From positions 1-14,293 of the forward strand of contig VBPK01000069.1 of assembly GCA_005877225.1 (NCBI GenBank): DNA of 14,293 nucleotides, written 5' to 3'. The notes under the pieces are model-generated. The model did no database searches. It was not told where the DNA came from and saw nothing but the letters and a program-made list of their open reading frames with translations. The stretch's first letter is position 1; every line of letters starts with the position of its first letter. Position numbers and translations under genes: made by a program. This document shows, in pieces, positions 13,167-14,293 of the stretch. The DNA is from Nitrososphaerota archaeon (GTDB taxonomy: Archaea; Thermoproteota; Nitrososphaeria; Nitrososphaerales; Gagatemarchaeaceae).

Positions 13167-14129
13167 TTGAGAGGCAAGGACTTTCTCACGCTTGAGGAGC
13201 TTTCACCCGCAGAGCTCCGGCTAATCCTCAGTCTGTCGAAGAAATTCAAGAAGCTTCGCAAGAGGGGAGTGGTGAAGGATGTCCTGAGGGGAAGGACGGT
13301 CGCGCTCGTCTTCGAGAAACCGAGCACGAGAACCCGGGTCAGCTTTCAGGTCGCGGTCCACGAGCTGGGGGGGTATTCGGTGAGTCTCAGCTCGAACGAG
13401 ATTCAACTCGGAAGGGGAGAGACGGTCGAGGACACAGCACGAGTTCTCTCGCGGTACGTCCACGCGGTCATGGCCCGAGTCAACCTGCACGACGAGGTCG
13501 CTGGGCTCGCTGCCGCCTCGGGGGTCCCTGTCATCAACGGGCTGAGCGACCTCTATCACCCCGTTCAGGTCCTAGCCGACCTCCTGACACTCTCCGAGCA
13601 CAAGGGGCGGCTGAAAGGACTCAGGGTCGCGTGGGTCGGCGACGGGAACAACGTCTGCAACTCTTGGCTGTACGGGGCTTCACTGACGGGGGTCGACTTC
13701 GCCGTGGCCACCCCGCCGAACCACGCCCCGCTACGGGGCGTCGTCGCCTCCGCCCGGAAGATCGCTGAATCGACTGGTGGGAAGATAACCCTCATGGAAG
13801 ACCCCCGGGAGGCCGTCGAGGGAGCGGATTGCGTCATGACAGACACCTTCGTCTCGATGGGTTTCGACCAGGAGAGGGAGGCAAGGATCAAGGCTTTCCT
13901 GCCGAGGTACCAGGTGAACGAGGAGCTTATGTCCCGTGCAAAGAGAGACGCGATCTTCGAGCACTGTCTGCCAGCTCACAGGGGAGAGGAGGTCTCGAAG
14001 GGCGTGATTGATGGCCCCAACTCCGTCGTCTGGGATGAAGCCGAGAACCGACTCCACACGACGAAGGCGCTTCTCTGCTTCCTGATGCTCGGGAAGGCCG
14101 GCGCAGCGTCACTGCTCAGAGGTCGTTGA
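13167..14129 (+). CDS. argF: Ornithine carbamoyltransferase
   Basis: This 320-residue cytosolic enzyme converts ornithine and carbamoyl phosphate to citrulline in arginine synthesis. Motifs are the carbamoyl-phosphate loop STRTR (53-57), HPVQ (131-134, in place of HPCQ/HPTQ), the ornithine-binding DTFVSMG (226-232) and HCLPAHRG (266-273). The SMG and HCLPA motifs separate it from aspartate carbamoyltransferase. The TTG start gives a normal N-terminus (RGKDFLTLEELSP). Position 134 nt after ftsY with its own T-rich upstream element suggests a separate transcript. No other arginine gene is in the window. Confidence 0.96.
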   Translation: MRGKDFLTLEELSPAELRLILSLSKKFKKLRKRGVVKDVLRGRTVALVFEKPSTRTRVSFQVAVHELGGYSVSLSSNEIQLGRGETVEDTARVLSRYVHAVMARVNLHDEVAGLAAASGVPVINGLSDLYHPVQVLADLLTLSEHKGRLKGLRVAWVGDGNNVCNSWLYGASLTGVDFAVATPPNHAPLRGVVASARKIAESTGGKITLMEDPREAVEGADCVMTDTFVSMGFDQEREARIKAFLPRYQVNEELMSRAKRDAIFEHCLPAHRGEEVSKGVIDGPNSVVWDEAENRLHTTKALLCFLMLGKAGAASLLRGR

Positions 14130-14222
14130 ACTACTGAGCTGCTTCCTGCCACTCACGCCCAAGGCTTGAGCTGGAAGTTCGGAATCCGAAAAAATTCAGT
14201 CCGTCTGAGACGCTTGACGGCT

Positions 14223-14293
14223 TCACTCACCCTTGAAGAGAAAGCGCCCCAAGTCTATTTTTCCCCTGGTGATCTTTACGCCCTCCCTTCGAA
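14223..14293 (-). CDS. Partial CDS, C-terminal end only
   Basis: A minus-strand frame enters from the right edge and ends at TGA 14223-14225. The last residues read EGVKITRGKIDLGRFLFKGE. Codons look natural and the other two frames are blocked nearby, so this is probably the end of a gene convergent with argF. The 93 bp between the two stops contain an A run (GAAAAAATTC near 14189) but no clear hairpin. The family cannot be recognised from this fragment. Confidence 0.45.
   Translation of the reverse strand, partial: RREGVKITRGKIDLGRFLFKGE

Noticed and set aside
1..14293. CRISPR array or transposase
   Set aside because: No regularly spaced repeat array and no DDE, HUH or serine recombinase signature was seen. 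The only multi-copy repeat is the 15-bp tRNA-derived sequence, with spacings of 1164 and 894 bp.

Overview
The window is archaeal chromosome. Two blocks of conserved housekeeping genes flank a stretch that looks like acquired, partly decayed accessory DNA. Archaeal origin is shown by eS19, eL39, eL31, aIF6, prefoldin alpha, Nep1, the RNase P Rpp21-type subunit and a PDCD5-family protein sitting together, by TATA-type promoters about 25 bp from start codons, and by frequent GTG/TTG starts. The lineage cannot be fixed from this sequence. The gene order and a tRNA that appears to have non-canonical insertions suggest the TACK side (Nitrososphaeria-like), but this is only an inference.

Layout. 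Positions 1-420: a partial minus-strand ORF at the left edge and a coding-like remnant. 420-2077 (minus): a two-gene ABC-2 type exporter, ATPase then permease, with a 4-bp overlap. 2366-3721 (plus): a class-III PLP aminotransferase. 3769-4402 (minus): a VapBC toxin-antitoxin pair whose TATA box sits inside a perfect inverted repeat. 4489-6480 (plus): a 663-residue DEAH-type (DESH) helicase with no recognisable partner. 6692-7705 (plus): an alpha/alpha-toroid, terpene-cyclase-like protein. 8087-8507 (minus): a VOC/PhnB-like (glyoxalase-fold) pseudogene with two frameshifts. 8652-8760 (minus): tRNA-Gly(TCC) with extra sequence in the D loop and in the variable loop.

The most notable signal is a 15-bp repeat of the 3' end of this tRNA-Gly. 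Besides the copy in the tRNA (8651-8665), exact same-orientation copies lie at 7757-7771 and 6593-6607, downstream of the tRNA 3' end. This is the arrangement left by integration into a tRNA gene. The copies delimit two adjacent segments: 1164 bp holding only the intact toroid gene, and 894 bp holding the VOC pseudogene. No integrase is visible. Other tRNA-like scraps occur at 7863-7885 and perhaps 4508-4538.

Right of the tRNA is an information-processing block: nep1 (minus) and, divergent from it, rnp4; then eS19, PDCD5-like, eL39, eL31, aIF6, prefoldin alpha, ftsY and argF, all plus strand and tightly packed. Together they cover rRNA modification, tRNA 5' processing, ribosome assembly, nascent-chain folding and membrane targeting, followed by an arginine biosynthesis gene. 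A minus-strand CDS ends at 14223 and runs off the right edge.
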